From Paraburkholderia phosphatilytica (lineage in GTDB: Bacteria; Pseudomonadota; Gammaproteobacteria; Burkholderiales; Burkholderiaceae), in the NCBI RefSeq assembly GCF_003443895.1, contig NZ_QQOA01000015.1, positions 1 through 64,000 of the forward strand: a DNA stretch of 64,000 nt. The letters are read 5' to 3'. The notes beneath the pieces are model-generated. The model did no database searches. It saw only the letters and a list, made by a program, of their open reading frames with translations, and was not told where the DNA came from. The translations under genes and the position numbers were made by a program. Of this stretch, positions 18,602-27,379 are shown one piece after another. The stretch's first letter is position 1, and every line of letters begins with the position of its first letter.

Positions 18602-19837
18602 TCACTTCTTCTTGTTGAACATCAGCATCAGCGAATCCCACACGCGGCCGACGATGCCCGCCTGCGGCACCGCCTGCAGCGCGACGACCGGGAACTGCGC
18701 GACGGTCTTGCCATCCGCCACCATCTGCACGGTGCCGACCTGCTGGCCGTTCGCGATCGGCGCGATCAGCGGCGAGTTCACGGTGACCTGCGGCTTCACC
18801 TTGTCGCCCATGCCCTTCGGCACGGTGATGTACTGGTCGGTCTTCACGCCGATCTTGACCGTATCGCTCGCGCCCTTGTAGACGCGCGGCGTGTCGATCG
18901 ACTGGTTCGCACGGTACAGGCGCAGCGTGTCGTACGCGGTGTAGCCGTAGTTCAGCATTTTCAGGCTGTCCTGCACGCGGTCATGCTCTTTCTGCTCGCC
19001 CATCATCACGCTGACGAGGCGGCGCGACGCATCGGGCGAGCCGGGCAGCGGCCGCTTCGCGCTCGCGATCAGGCAGTAGCCCGCTGCTTCCGTGTGGCCA
19101 GTCTTCAGACCATCCACCGTCGGGTCGATCCACAGCAGACGGTTGCGGTTCGGCTGCTTGATCTTGTTGTACGTGAATTCCTTGACCGAGAAGATGTTGT
19201 AGTACTCGGGATAGTCGCGGATCAGCCGTGCCGACAGCACGGCCAGATCGCCCGCCGTCGTGTAGTGATTCGCATCGGGCATGCCGTTGACGTCCGCAAA
19301 ATGCGTATGCGTCATGCCGAGCTTCTGCGCCTCGGTGTTCATCATGTTCACGAACTGCGACTCGCTGCCGCCAACCAGTTCGGCGAGCGCGATGGCCGCG
19401 TCGTTGCCCGACTGCACGATCATCCCGTAGACGAGGTCGTGCACGGTCACCGGCTTGTTCGCCTCGATGAACATGCGCGATTCGTCGGTCTTCACACGGC
19501 GCACCGCATCGCTCGGCATCACCGTCTGGTCCATCGTGATCTTCTTCGTGTCCAGCGCCTCGAACACGAGGTAGGCCGTCATCAGCTTGGTCAGCGAAGC
19601 CGGCTCGACGCGCTCATCGGGGTTGCCCGATGCGAGCACCTGATTGCTCGTCGCATCGACGAGCACCCACGAACGCGCGTTGACCGCGGGTGGCGGCACC
19701 TGCGCCCATGCGCTGCTCGCGGCGACGAGCGACGCGGGCAGCAGCACGCCTAGCGCGACGGCGCGGCGAAGCGAGTGACTGGCGGCGGAGGGAACGAATT
19801 GCGACGGAGCGGAGAAGCCGGAGGAGAAGAAACGCAT
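18602..19837 (-). CDS. dacC: D-alanyl-D-alanine carboxypeptidase (PBP5/6 family)
   Basis: 411 residues from the ATG at 19837, with a signal peptide ending near SSAWAQ. All three active-site motifs of class-C low-molecular-mass penicillin-binding proteins are present: SLTK, SGNDAA and KTGHT. The C-terminus ends in an amphipathic stretch (WDSLMLMFNKKK) for attachment to the outer face of the inner membrane. The enzyme trims the terminal D-Ala from peptidoglycan stem peptides. A start at 19864 is also possible. It is likely co-transcribed with the D-amino-acid aminotransferase. The dac type letter is tentative. Confidence 0.93.
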   Translation of the reverse strand: MRFFSSGFSAPSQFVPSAASHSLRRAVALGVLLPASLVAASSAWAQVPPPAVNARSWVLVDATSNQVLASGNPDERVEPASLTKLMTAYLVFEALDTKKITMDQTVMPSDAVRRVKTDESRMFIEANKPVTVHDLVYGMIVQSGNDAAIALAELVGGSESQFVNMMNTEAQKLGMTHTHFADVNGMPDANHYTTAGDLAVLSARLIRDYPEYYNIFSVKEFTYNKIKQPNRNRLLWIDPTVDGLKTGHTEAAGYCLIASAKRPLPGSPDASRRLVSVMMGEQKEHDRVQDSLKMLNYGYTAYDTLRLYRANQSIDTPRVYKGASDTVKIGVKTDQYITVPKGMGDKVKPQVTVNSPLIAPIANGQQVGTVQMVADGKTVAQFPVVALQAVPQAGIVGRVWDSLMLMFNKKK

Positions 19838-20238
19838 AGGATCGATTCGGGCAGAAAAGTGCATCGCGCGTGTCGGGACGCGCGGTTTGGAAGAGCCGGT
19901 CGGCGAGCACCCGGCCGCGTTGCGACGCGGCGCTCGCGGGACTTCCGGCCACGCGATCGGATCGCGCAGCGTCGCGGCCAGCGCAGCCAGGATAACACCT
20001 GGCGTGGCTGGCATCGAGCGTCGCTGCGCCCAAAAAAATTTGCGCCCATTATACGCGCCGCCCTTCGCGATTCAGCCGAAATGCGGGACGTGCAGCGGTT
20101 TTCGCCGGATGCGTGGAGGCGGCGCGTGCAGCGAGACGCGCGCGCGGAACGCAGCGTGACGCGCGCACAACCGCTGCGCGCGTCACGCACTGCGCGATGC
20201 ATTCAGAAGGCTTTCGAAGCGAAGACCGGAAGCGACGC
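19838..20238. other. Intergenic region upstream of dac
   Basis: About 400 bp between two minus-strand genes. It should hold the dac promoter. Apart from the long hairpin at 20154-20188, I see no gene in it; open frames here have no recognisable protein features. Confidence 0.5.
20154..20188. repeat. Perfect 14-bp stem-loop downstream of the alpha/beta hydrolase gene
   Basis: GCGTGACGCGCGCA, a CAACCGC loop, then TGCGCGCGTCACGC. The stem is perfect and very GC-rich but lacks a T-tract on either strand. It lies 50-85 bp beyond the stop of the hydrolase gene, so it may block 3' exonucleases or act as a rho-assisted end. Confidence 0.6.
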
Positions 20239-20895
20239 TCAGCGCCACGCGTCGACGATGATCCGCTTGAGGATGTGCAGCTTGCGATGCAGAAAGTGTT
20301 CGGCGCCGGGGATCACGATCACCGGCAGTTCCTGCGGCCGCGCCCACTCGTAGACGGACAGGATCGGCACCGTTTCGTCGTTCTCGCCGTGGATCACGAT
20401 GGTCGACTCGGGCACCGGCGCGACGTTCCAGTTGCTCGCCGCCGTGCCGACGAACACCATCCGCTCGATGGTTTCGCCCGCATCGCGCAGACGCGCCGCG
20501 ACATGCGACAGCACGAAAGTGCCGAACGAGAAGCCCGCGAGCACCAATGGCAGCTGTTGCTGCCCCGGCTGCGCGCGCATGTGCGCGAGCACCGCGAGCA
20601 GATCGTCCTGCTCGCCTTTGCCCTCGTCGTGCTCGCCTTCGGTCAGGCCGACTCCGCGGAAATTCGCGCGATAGACGATGTAGTTCAAACCGACCAGCGT
20701 GCGCGCGAGCGTCTGCGCGACCTTGTTGTCGAGCGAGCCGCCGTAGAGCGGATGCGGATGCGCGACGAGCGCGATGCCGCGCGCCGTGGCCGCGCCGTTG
20801 CCGCCGGCTTCGCGCGCGTCGTCAGGCAGATCGAGCGCGACCTCGATCTTGCCGACGGGTCCGTCGATCGTGTACTTCTTCGTGTGGACGTTCAT
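20239..20895 (-). CDS. Alpha/beta hydrolase (COG2945-like)
   Basis: 218 residues of an alpha/beta-hydrolase fold: oxyanion segment AHPHPLYGGSLDNKV, nucleophile elbow GFSFGTFV, and an Asp/His end (HGENDETVP, GAEHFLH). Proteins of this group are uncharacterised esterase-like enzymes of the cytoplasm. It ends the operon that starts with the ferredoxin gene 7 bp upstream. Confidence 0.85.
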   Translation of the reverse strand: MNVHTKKYTIDGPVGKIEVALDLPDDAREAGGNGAATARGIALVAHPHPLYGGSLDNKVAQTLARTLVGLNYIVYRANFRGVGLTEGEHDEGKGEQDDLLAVLAHMRAQPGQQQLPLVLAGFSFGTFVLSHVAARLRDAGETIERMVFVGTAASNWNVAPVPESTIVIHGENDETVPILSVYEWARPQELPVIVIPGAEHFLHRKLHILKRIIVDAWR

Positions 20896-20902
20896 GCGCG
20901 GC

Positions 20903-21226
20903 TCACCGGTCGATCAACAGACGCTCGACGATCTTGCCCTGCGCGAGATGCGAATCGACGATCTCGTCGATGTCGGTTTCGTCGACATACGTATACCAGA
21001 CGCCCTCCGGATACACGACGACGGTTGGGCCTTCCTCGCAGCGATCGAGACAGCCGGCCTTGTTGATGCGCACCTGACCCGGCCCCGCGAGACCGAGTTG
21101 CTTCACGCGCTTTTTCGCGTGCTCCTGCATGGCCTGCGCGTTGCAGTTCGCGCAGCTCGGCCGTTCCGCGCCGGGGTCGCGCTGGTTCAGGCAGAAGAAC
21201 ACGTGGTACTTGTAGAAGTTGTCCAT
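20903..21226 (-). CDS. (2Fe-2S) thioredoxin-like ferredoxin
   Basis: 107 residues from the ATG at 21226. Cysteines in FFCLNQ, CANCNAQ and AGCLDRCEEGP follow the spacing of thioredoxin-fold 2Fe-2S ferredoxins (Shethna/NuoE-like). Such proteins carry electrons or protect enzymes; the partner is not known. Seven bases separate it from the downstream hydrolase gene. Confidence 0.87.
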   Translation of the reverse strand: MDNFYKYHVFFCLNQRDPGAERPSCANCNAQAMQEHAKKRVKQLGLAGPGQVRINKAGCLDRCEEGPTVVVYPEGVWYTYVDETDIDEIVDSHLAQGKIVERLLIDR

Positions 21227-21323
21227 GAAGTGGGCAAGAAGAGTGAGTTGTCGGGTAGTGAAAACGCCCGGAGACTTCGAACGATTATAACGAGCGCGCT
21301 GTGACGCCGCAGACCGCCCGCCG

Positions 21324-22487
21324 CTAGCGCATGCGCCGCCGCATGCGTCGTGCGAGCCACGCCCGCTCCACCGAAAACGCGACCCACACCAGCGCCGCAT
21401 ACGGCCACGTCCACGCAAGCCAGCTCGCGAGCCCGTTGAAATGCAGGTAGCGCCCTTGCCGCCAGTCGGCGAGCACGACGTCGTAATACGGATTCACCGG
21501 CAACAGGTTCACGAGCAGCAGCGACACGACAAGCGCGCACGCCGCGAGTGCCGCGCGCCACGCAACCGGCAGACGCAACGCGATCAGCCCGAGCACCGCG
21601 CCGATCACGAGACCGCCGAGCGCGCCGGGCGTCGCCCAGTCGAACGCGAGACCGGATTCCGATTGCAGATAGGTCGCGCCGGCCTTCACGACGAGCGTCC
21701 CCGCGATGAGCACGAGCAGCAGACGCACACGCGGCGCGCGCGGCCGCATCGGCACCGACGCAAGCGCGCACGCGGCAAAAAGATTCAGCGCGGTGACGAT
21801 GGCTTCCCAGCCGTCGTCGGGCAGCAGGCCACCGAGCGCGGCCGGCCACGCGCCGACCTGCCACAGCGAAGGCAGCCACGTGAGGAGCGCGTTCTGGATC
21901 GACGGATCGGCGTGCAGCCACAGCGTGCGCGGCCAGTCGCCCAGGCCGAACAGGCGTGGCGCGGGGAACATCGTCGCGAACGGCCACAGCGCGGCGAGCC
22001 CCATGATCGCCGCGGCTTCGCGCTCGAACCACTGAAAACGCAACCGCCGCAGCATGCCGCGATCGAGCAGCGCGCCGGTGGCCGGCGCCATCAGCGCGGC
22101 GCCGAGCAGCGCGCCGAGCGCATTGGTGGCGAGATCGAGATTCGACGCGACACGCGTGGGGAGATAGGTCTGCACAGCCTCCATCACGCTCGACAGCAGC
22201 GTGCCCGACACCAGCGCCAGCGCGACCGCCGCGCCACCGCGGCAGCGCGGATACAGCGCGAGCACGACGAGCGCGCCGAACGGCATGTAGCCAAGCACGT
22301 TGGTCACGACGTCGAAGCTGGTCCAGTACTGCGGAAACGGATCGAACAGATAGTCGAACGGACCGAGGCCGAGCGAACGCCAGCCGGAAAACGGATACCA
22401 CGAGCCGTACACGATCAGCGCCGTGTACACGGCGAGCGCCTGGCGCGACAACGGCGATGCGCGCCGCTCCCAGGGCTTGCCGGTCAT
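21324..22487 (-). CDS. VanZ-like family membrane protein
   Basis: 387 residues with about ten hydrophobic segments. The N-terminal half has the VanZ layout: LIVYGSWYPFSGW, then VVTNVLGYMPFGALVVLAL and SVMEAVQTYLPTR with conserved acidic and polar residues inside helices. VanZ proteins are membrane proteins of unclear activity, named for a teicoplanin-resistance accessory gene; the C-terminal half here is an added membrane region. No drug-resistance role should be inferred. Confidence 0.8.
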   Translation of the reverse strand: MTGKPWERRASPLSRQALAVYTALIVYGSWYPFSGWRSLGLGPFDYLFDPFPQYWTSFDVVTNVLGYMPFGALVVLALYPRCRGGAAVALALVSGTLLSSVMEAVQTYLPTRVASNLDLATNALGALLGAALMAPATGALLDRGMLRRLRFQWFEREAAAIMGLAALWPFATMFPAPRLFGLGDWPRTLWLHADPSIQNALLTWLPSLWQVGAWPAALGGLLPDDGWEAIVTALNLFAACALASVPMRPRAPRVRLLLVLIAGTLVVKAGATYLQSESGLAFDWATPGALGGLVIGAVLGLIALRLPVAWRAALAACALVVSLLLVNLLPVNPYYDVVLADWRQGRYLHFNGLASWLAWTWPYAALVWVAFSVERAWLARRMRRRMR

Positions 22488-22590
22488 GCGGCGCTCCGGT
22501 GACTGCTTTGGTGACCGGTTTGGTCACAACCCGCAACAGCAATTGCCGCCGTGCGCGATGCGTCGTACCGTGCGCGCCGCCGCCCGCTCA

Positions 22591-22635
22591 TGACGTCGCC
22601 GCTAGTGACGTCGCCGCTGGTGACGTCACCGCGAA
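22591..22635. repeat. 15-bp tandem repeat, three copies
   Basis: Units beginning at 22591, 22606 and 22621 (TGACGTCGCCGCTAG and close variants). The array is in the gap between the VanZ start and the lipoprotein gene's stop. The last copy is diverged. Confidence 0.75.
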
Positions 22636-22676
22636 TCGCATCGCTGCGGATCCCGGCGCGCGCATCGACGCTTGCC

Positions 22677-23318
22677 TCACTGCGCGGCAACCAGCGTCTG
22701 CATGCCGAGCCACGCATCGATCTGCGCGACGAGGTCGTCGCTCGCGGCCGCGAGCGCGGCGGCGCCGCCCGCCGCATCGGCCGAACTCGCCGGCGCGCGC
22801 GCGATGAACGTGTGCTGGCCGATCACCTTGCCCGCCTGGATCAGCGTCGCGCGCGCAGTCACCGCGGCGTGACTCTGCGACTGCCCGTCGAAGACCTGCT
22901 CGAACTCGTCGAGGTCCACGCGCAGCACCGGCGCGCGCACGCCGTCCGCGCCCGTCAGTACTGCGCCGCGCGACGTCAGCACGCTGCGCAGACGCTGCGT
23001 GAGCAGTTGCGCGGGCGGCATCGTCCAGTGGCTGTTCGCATAGGCGGCGGTGCGCTGCGCGTCGGCGTAGCTCAGCCGGTAGATCAGCCTGTCGGAATCG
23101 AGCGTGGACGGCGCGGTCACGTCGAGCACCTTGATTGCGGGCAGCGAGCCGCTGCTCGACGGCGTGGTGTTGGGTCCGAGGTCGTAGCGGATGTCGGCAA
23201 GCGCCGACGGCGTGCCGGCACAGCCGGCGAGCGCCGCGCTCATCACGAACACGAGCACGAGCGCGGCAAGCGCACCTGAAGGAAATGCACGCTGGGTCAG
23301 GGGTGGCATGTCAGTCAT
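22677..23318 (-). CDS. ABC-type transport auxiliary lipoprotein (PqiC-like)
   Basis: 213 residues with a signal peptide ending in lipobox LAGC (SAALAGCAGTPS), so it should be an outer-membrane lipoprotein. The mature part resembles the ABC_trans_aux/PqiC family: IRYDLGPNT at the start and RLIYRLSYADAQRTAAYANSHWTMPPA after it. In MCE systems this partner is thought to dock the MlaD/PqiB tunnel at the outer membrane. It is the last gene of the operon, 9 bp after the MlaD gene. Confidence 0.85.
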   Translation of the reverse strand: MTDMPPLTQRAFPSGALAALVLVFVMSAALAGCAGTPSALADIRYDLGPNTTPSSSGSLPAIKVLDVTAPSTLDSDRLIYRLSYADAQRTAAYANSHWTMPPAQLLTQRLRSVLTSRGAVLTGADGVRAPVLRVDLDEFEQVFDGQSQSHAAVTARATLIQAGKVIGQHTFIARAPASSADAAGGAAALAAASDDLVAQIDAWLGMQTLVAAQ

Positions 23319-23327
23319 CCTCGATCG

Positions 23328-24290
23328 TCACTGGGGAGCGCGCGCGGCGGGCCACGTGAAGCCGGGCTCGCCCGGGCCGGGCGCGGCCGCCGGCGCGCCG
23401 AACAGCACGCTGCGCGGGCTGTTGCTGAACGTGTCGGCAGCGCGATCCACGGCGCGGGCCGCCGAACGCACGTCGTCGGCGAGCCCGTTCACACGCGGCA
23501 ACGTGTCGTAGCCGACGCGCGCGGAAAGGTCCTGCAGTGTCTCTTCCATGGACGTCAGTGCGACGCCTGCCTGCTCCGCTGCGGTGCCGACCTTGTTGAG
23601 GTTCGTTTCGAACGGACCGTCGGGCCGGTTGAGCGTTGTAATGAGCTGGTTCGTGGATGCCAGCGTATGGTTCAGCTGATCGACCGTGCCAGGCAGCTTG
23701 CCTGCCACCGGCCCAATCTGCTGGGTCAAGGTGGTGACGCCGTCCGCCGCGTGCTGGAGGCTCGCGGCGGTGGCCATCAACTGCTTGCGCGTGTCGTCGG
23801 ACAGCATGTTGTCCGCGTCGTTCACGACTTTCTGCAATTGCCGCATCAGCACGTCGCCGCGTTCCTGCAACTGGTCGAGCAGCCCCGGGCGCATCGGAAT
23901 TTCCGCGACGTTCTTCATCGACGACGGCAACGGCGACGGGTCCTTCCCGGTATCTTCGAGCTGCACGAACGCGAGGCCCGTCACGCCCTGAAAGCCGAGC
24001 GTGCCGAAGGTGGAGCGCGTGATCGGCGCGTGCTGGTCGACGAGAATGCGGATCACGATCTGACCCGGATGCGTGCGGTCGAACTTGATCGACGACACCT
24101 TGCCGACATCGAGGCCGCGGTAACGCACGGCGGCGTCAGTATACAGCCCCGTCACGTTGGTTCTCGCGAGCAGGTCGTACGGAATGCGCACCGTGCGGTC
24201 CACGTTGAACAGGAACGCCGCGGCCGCGATCGCGGCGAGCAGCACGATGGTGAAAAGCCCGGCCCAGAACGCGTGCGATTTGTTTTCCAT
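23328..24290 (-). CDS. MlaD/MCE-domain protein
   Basis: 320 residues. One N-terminal membrane anchor (FWAGLFTIVLLAAIAAAAFLF) precedes a single MCE domain (TNVTGLYTDAAVRYRGLDVGKVSS). It is followed by a long helical region (about residues 130-290) with LMRQLQKVVNDADNML that can form the coiled-coil barrel of MCE rings. MCE proteins form hexameric tunnels that carry lipids across the periplasm. Longer than E. coli MlaD (about 180 residues) because of the helical tail. Flanked by the ATPase and the auxiliary lipoprotein gene. Confidence 0.9.
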   Translation of the reverse strand: MENKSHAFWAGLFTIVLLAAIAAAAFLFNVDRTVRIPYDLLARTNVTGLYTDAAVRYRGLDVGKVSSIKFDRTHPGQIVIRILVDQHAPITRSTFGTLGFQGVTGLAFVQLEDTGKDPSPLPSSMKNVAEIPMRPGLLDQLQERGDVLMRQLQKVVNDADNMLSDDTRKQLMATAASLQHAADGVTTLTQQIGPVAGKLPGTVDQLNHTLASTNQLITTLNRPDGPFETNLNKVGTAAEQAGVALTSMEETLQDLSARVGYDTLPRVNGLADDVRSAARAVDRAADTFSNSPRSVLFGAPAAAPGPGEPGFTWPAARAPQ

Positions 24291-24330
24291 TGTCAGGTTT
24301 CCTGGTTCGCGTCGCGAGTGCGCATGCTGT

Positions 24331-25212
24331 TCATGATGGTTCGGTGTCCGAGGTTGCCGCCGCGAGCGCGGCGGGCGGCAGCTTCACGCGCCGCTCCACC
24401 GGCAGCGCCTGCAGCGCGCGACGGCCGCGCAGCCCGAGGAAGTACTCGCGGATGAACGGATGGTCGACGCTCGCGGCCTCTTCCACCGGCGCCGCGACCA
24501 GCACCTTGCGGTCCGCGAGCACCGCGACGCGCGTGGACAGTGCGACCATCGTGTCGAGGTCGTGCGTCACCATCACGACCGTGAGACCGAGCGCGCGATG
24601 CAGCCCGCTGATCAGCTCAACGAATTCGTCGGACGCGCGCGGATCGAGCCCCGCCGTGGGTTCGTCGAGAAACAGCAGCTCGGGCTCCAGCGCGATCGCG
24701 CGCGCGAGGCCCACGCGCTTCACCATGCCGCCCGACAGCGCAGCGGGCATCTTCGACGCATGCTTGCACGGCAGGCCCACCATCTCGAGCTTCAGCATCA
24801 CGAAGTCGCGCAGCAGGTCCTCCGGAATCTTGCCGAGCTCGCGCAGCGGCTGCGCGATGTTGTCGAACACCGACAGCGACGAGAACAGCGCGCCGTGCTG
24901 GAACAGCATGCCGGAGCGGCTGCGCATCAGGCGCGCTTTGGCGGGATCGATGGTGGCCGTATCTTCGCCGAACACCTTGATGGTGCCCGACGTCGGCCGC
25001 TCGAGACCGAGAATCTGCCGCACGAGCGTGGTCTTGCCCGAACCCGATCCGCCGACGAGCGACACGATCTCGCCGCGCCGCACGTCGAAGTTCAGATGCT
25101 GATGGACGATGTTGCGGCCGTAGCGTTTGGTCAGGTCGCGCACCTCGATCACCGTTTCGGCGATCTCGGGCTTCGGCTGGCCGCGCACGGCCTGGGTGAT
25201 CGGTGCGGTCAT
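24331..25212 (-). CDS. MCE-system ABC ATPase (MlaF-like)
   Basis: 293 residues from the ATG at 25212, overlapping the permease stop by four bases. Walker A GGSGSGKTT, Q-loop FQHGALFSSLSVFDNI, signature LSGGMVKRVGLARA and Walker B LLFLDEPTAGLDP are intact, with H-loop VTHDLDTM. MlaF-type ATPases power lipid movement between inner and outer membranes. The open frame continues upstream through the whole permease gene in another frame, but that extension is not coding. Confidence 0.92.
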   Translation of the reverse strand: MTAPITQAVRGQPKPEIAETVIEVRDLTKRYGRNIVHQHLNFDVRRGEIVSLVGGSGSGKTTLVRQILGLERPTSGTIKVFGEDTATIDPAKARLMRSRSGMLFQHGALFSSLSVFDNIAQPLRELGKIPEDLLRDFVMLKLEMVGLPCKHASKMPAALSGGMVKRVGLARAIALEPELLFLDEPTAGLDPRASDEFVELISGLHRALGLTVVMVTHDLDTMVALSTRVAVLADRKVLVAAPVEEAASVDHPFIREYFLGLRGRRALQALPVERRVKLPPAALAAATSDTEPS

Positions 25213-26345
25213 GACGTCAGCCCCACGTTCTGGAACAGGATCGCGAACACGGCGTCGGCGAGGATCACGATCGTGATCGACGACACCACCGAGGACGTCG
25301 TGCCCTGCCCGAGGCTCTGCGAATTCGCCTTGATGCGAAAGCCGAAATGGCAGCCGACGATCGCAATCAGCATGCCGAACACCACGCCCTTGCCGAGCCC
25401 GATCCACAGGTTCGCCGACGGCACCACGCTCGGCAGCGCGCGAAAAAAGTAGTTCATGTCGATGCCGAGCACGAGCTTCGCGGCGAGCGCGCCGCCCGTC
25501 AGCGCGATGATGTTGGTCCACACCACGAGCAGCGGCATCGCCACACCCAGCGCGAGCACGCGCGGCAGGATCAGCCGCAGCCCGTGCGGAATGCCCATCA
25601 CGCGCATCGCGTCGAGTTCTTCGGTCACGCGCATCACGCCGATCTGCGCGGTGATCGCGGAGCCCGAACGGCCCGCCACGAGAATCGCGGACAGCACCGG
25701 CCCGAGCTCGCGGATCACCGACAGCCCGAGAATATTCACGATGTACTGGTTCGCGCCGAACAGCCGCAGCTGCTGCGCGGACAGATAACTGAGCACGATG
25801 CCGATCAGGAACGCGACGAGCGCCGTGATCGGCAACGCGCGCGCGCCGGCGTTGTAGATGTTCGCCGAGATCTCGACCCACGGCACCGTCTTCGGATTGC
25901 GCAGCACATAGAGCAGGTCCATCACCACGCGGCCGAACATCGCGACGCCGCCATACAGATGCTCGGCGAACGCGAAGATCGCGAGCCCGAGGCGCGTGAA
26001 CGGATCGATGCGCGGCACGAGTTCGGCCGGCTCGCGGACGGTATCGAGCGTGGCGATGCGGTTGAAGATGTCGCGCTGCGTGTCGGTGAGCGCGACGATG
26101 TCCTTCGGCAGCCGGTGTCCCCAGAGGCGCCATAGCGCCTGGCCGCCCACGTGGTCCATCCGCTCGATGCGCGACAGGTCCCACTGGCCGACGGTGTCCC
26201 GGCCCAGCTCGCGCAGACGCTGCGTCACGCGGCCCCGGTGGCGGTCGCGCGCGAGGGCGAGCGCGGTCCACTGCCCTGACAGCCGGACGATCTTTCCTTG
26301 GTTGCCGGTGGATATTTCCAGACCAGGCGGCGTATCGTAGTTCAA
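25209..26345 (-). CDS. MCE-system permease with fused STAS domain (MlaE-like)
   Basis: 378 residues. The first 105 or so form a STAS domain (IVRLSGQWTALALARDRHR, WDLSRIERMDHVGGQALW) of the kind that is a separate protein, MlaB, in E. coli. The rest is a MlaE permease with the characteristic ALVAFLIGIVLSYLSAQQL and VIRELGPVLSAILVAGRSGSAI stretches. It leads a four-gene operon (permease, ATPase, MCE protein, auxiliary lipoprotein) and lacks MlaC and MlaA neighbours, making it closer to Pqi/Let-like or mycobacterial-type MCE units than to the classical Mla set. Confidence 0.92.
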   Translation of the reverse strand: MNYDTPPGLEISTGNQGKIVRLSGQWTALALARDRHRGRVTQRLRELGRDTVGQWDLSRIERMDHVGGQALWRLWGHRLPKDIVALTDTQRDIFNRIATLDTVREPAELVPRIDPFTRLGLAIFAFAEHLYGGVAMFGRVVMDLLYVLRNPKTVPWVEISANIYNAGARALPITALVAFLIGIVLSYLSAQQLRLFGANQYIVNILGLSVIRELGPVLSAILVAGRSGSAITAQIGVMRVTEELDAMRVMGIPHGLRLILPRVLALGVAMPLLVVWTNIIALTGGALAAKLVLGIDMNYFFRALPSVVPSANLWIGLGKGVVFGMLIAIVGCHFGFRIKANSQSLGQGTTSSVVSSITIVILADAVFAILFQNVGLTS

Positions 26346-26449
26346 GGATCGCTGGGATTCGGGTTATCGGATCACGGCCATTGTAACGAAGCCTTGGCGG
26401 CTGGGGCTTCCGGCCTTCGATCGAACCTCGGGTGGCTACAATACGCGCT

Positions 26450-27379
26450 ATGAATACGACCTCTTCCGCTTCACCGTCCGGCGCCCCTGCGGGCGACTGG
26501 CGCATCGACCGTGATCGCGCGATCCAGCTCTTCGGCGCCGCGGCGCACGGCTGGCCCGTCGAGATCGTCGAGGAAACCGGCTCGACCAACGCCGACCTGA
26601 TGGCCCGCATGAAGGCGCTGCCGCGCCGCGCCGATGCGCTCGCGCGGCCGGTCGTGCGGGTCGCGTACCTGCAGACGGCCGGGCGCGGCCGGCGCGGGCG
26701 TCCGTGGTACGCGGAGCCGGGCAATGCGCTGCTGTTCTCCGTTGGGTGCGTGCTGCCGCGGCCGCTCGAAGGACTCGCGGGCCTGAGCCTCGCGGTGGGC
26801 GTCGCGCTCGTCGACGGGCTGCGTTCGCTGCCGGTGGCCGGGCCCGGCCAGATCGCGCTGAAGTGGCCGAACGACGTGCTGCTCGAAGGCGACAAGCTCG
26901 CCGGCATCCTGATCGAAACCGCGTGGAGCACGGACACGGCGAGCGCCGTCGTGATCGGCATCGGCACCAACGTGAAGGGCGCCGACGAACTCGCGGCGAA
27001 GATCGCGACGCTCAATGCCGGCGCGCAGGCCGAACTGCCGCCCGACGTGCGCGGCACGGTGCCGACGGCGCTCTCGCGCGCGCTGCCGAACGCGAACCTC
27101 ACGGATACGCTCGCCGCCGAGCTGAACGCGCTCGAACCCGCGCTCGCACGCTTCGGCGCCGAAGGCTTCGCGCCGTTCCAGGCTCGCTGGAATGCGTGTC
27201 ACGCGTACGCGGGCCGCGAAGTCGTGCTGATCGAGCAGGGCACGGACACGACGCGCGGCGTGGCGGCCGGCGTCGACGAACGCGGCCAGCTGCAGCTCGA
27301 TACGGCGCAAGGCCGTCAGCTGATCTCGACCGGCGACGTGTCGCTGCGGCTCGCGCATCCGGCCGGCGGCGCTGCATGA
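26450..27379 (+). CDS. birA: Biotin--[acetyl-CoA-carboxylase] ligase
   Basis: 309 residues from the ATG at 26450. It has the biotin-protein ligase core with the biotinyl-AMP loop GRGRRGRPW, KWPNDVLLEGDKLAGIL and a C-terminal SH3-like domain. There is no N-terminal helix-turn-helix, only about 20 low-complexity residues, so unlike E. coli BirA it cannot repress the bio operon. It attaches biotin to the acetyl-CoA carboxylase carrier protein and other carboxylases. The stop overlaps the coaX start by four bases. A start at 26432 would add six residues. Confidence 0.94.
   Translation: MNTTSSASPSGAPAGDWRIDRDRAIQLFGAAAHGWPVEIVEETGSTNADLMARMKALPRRADALARPVVRVAYLQTAGRGRRGRPWYAEPGNALLFSVGCVLPRPLEGLAGLSLAVGVALVDGLRSLPVAGPGQIALKWPNDVLLEGDKLAGILIETAWSTDTASAVVIGIGTNVKGADELAAKIATLNAGAQAELPPDVRGTVPTALSRALPNANLTDTLAAELNALEPALARFGAEGFAPFQARWNACHAYAGREVVLIEQGTDTTRGVAAGVDERGQLQLDTAQGRQLISTGDVSLRLAHPAGGAA

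Noticed and set aside
24331..27102. Minus-strand frame continuing far upstream of the MCE ATPase
   Set aside because: The extension runs through the permease gene in another frame; the ATPase start at 25212 has family match and 4-bp overlap.
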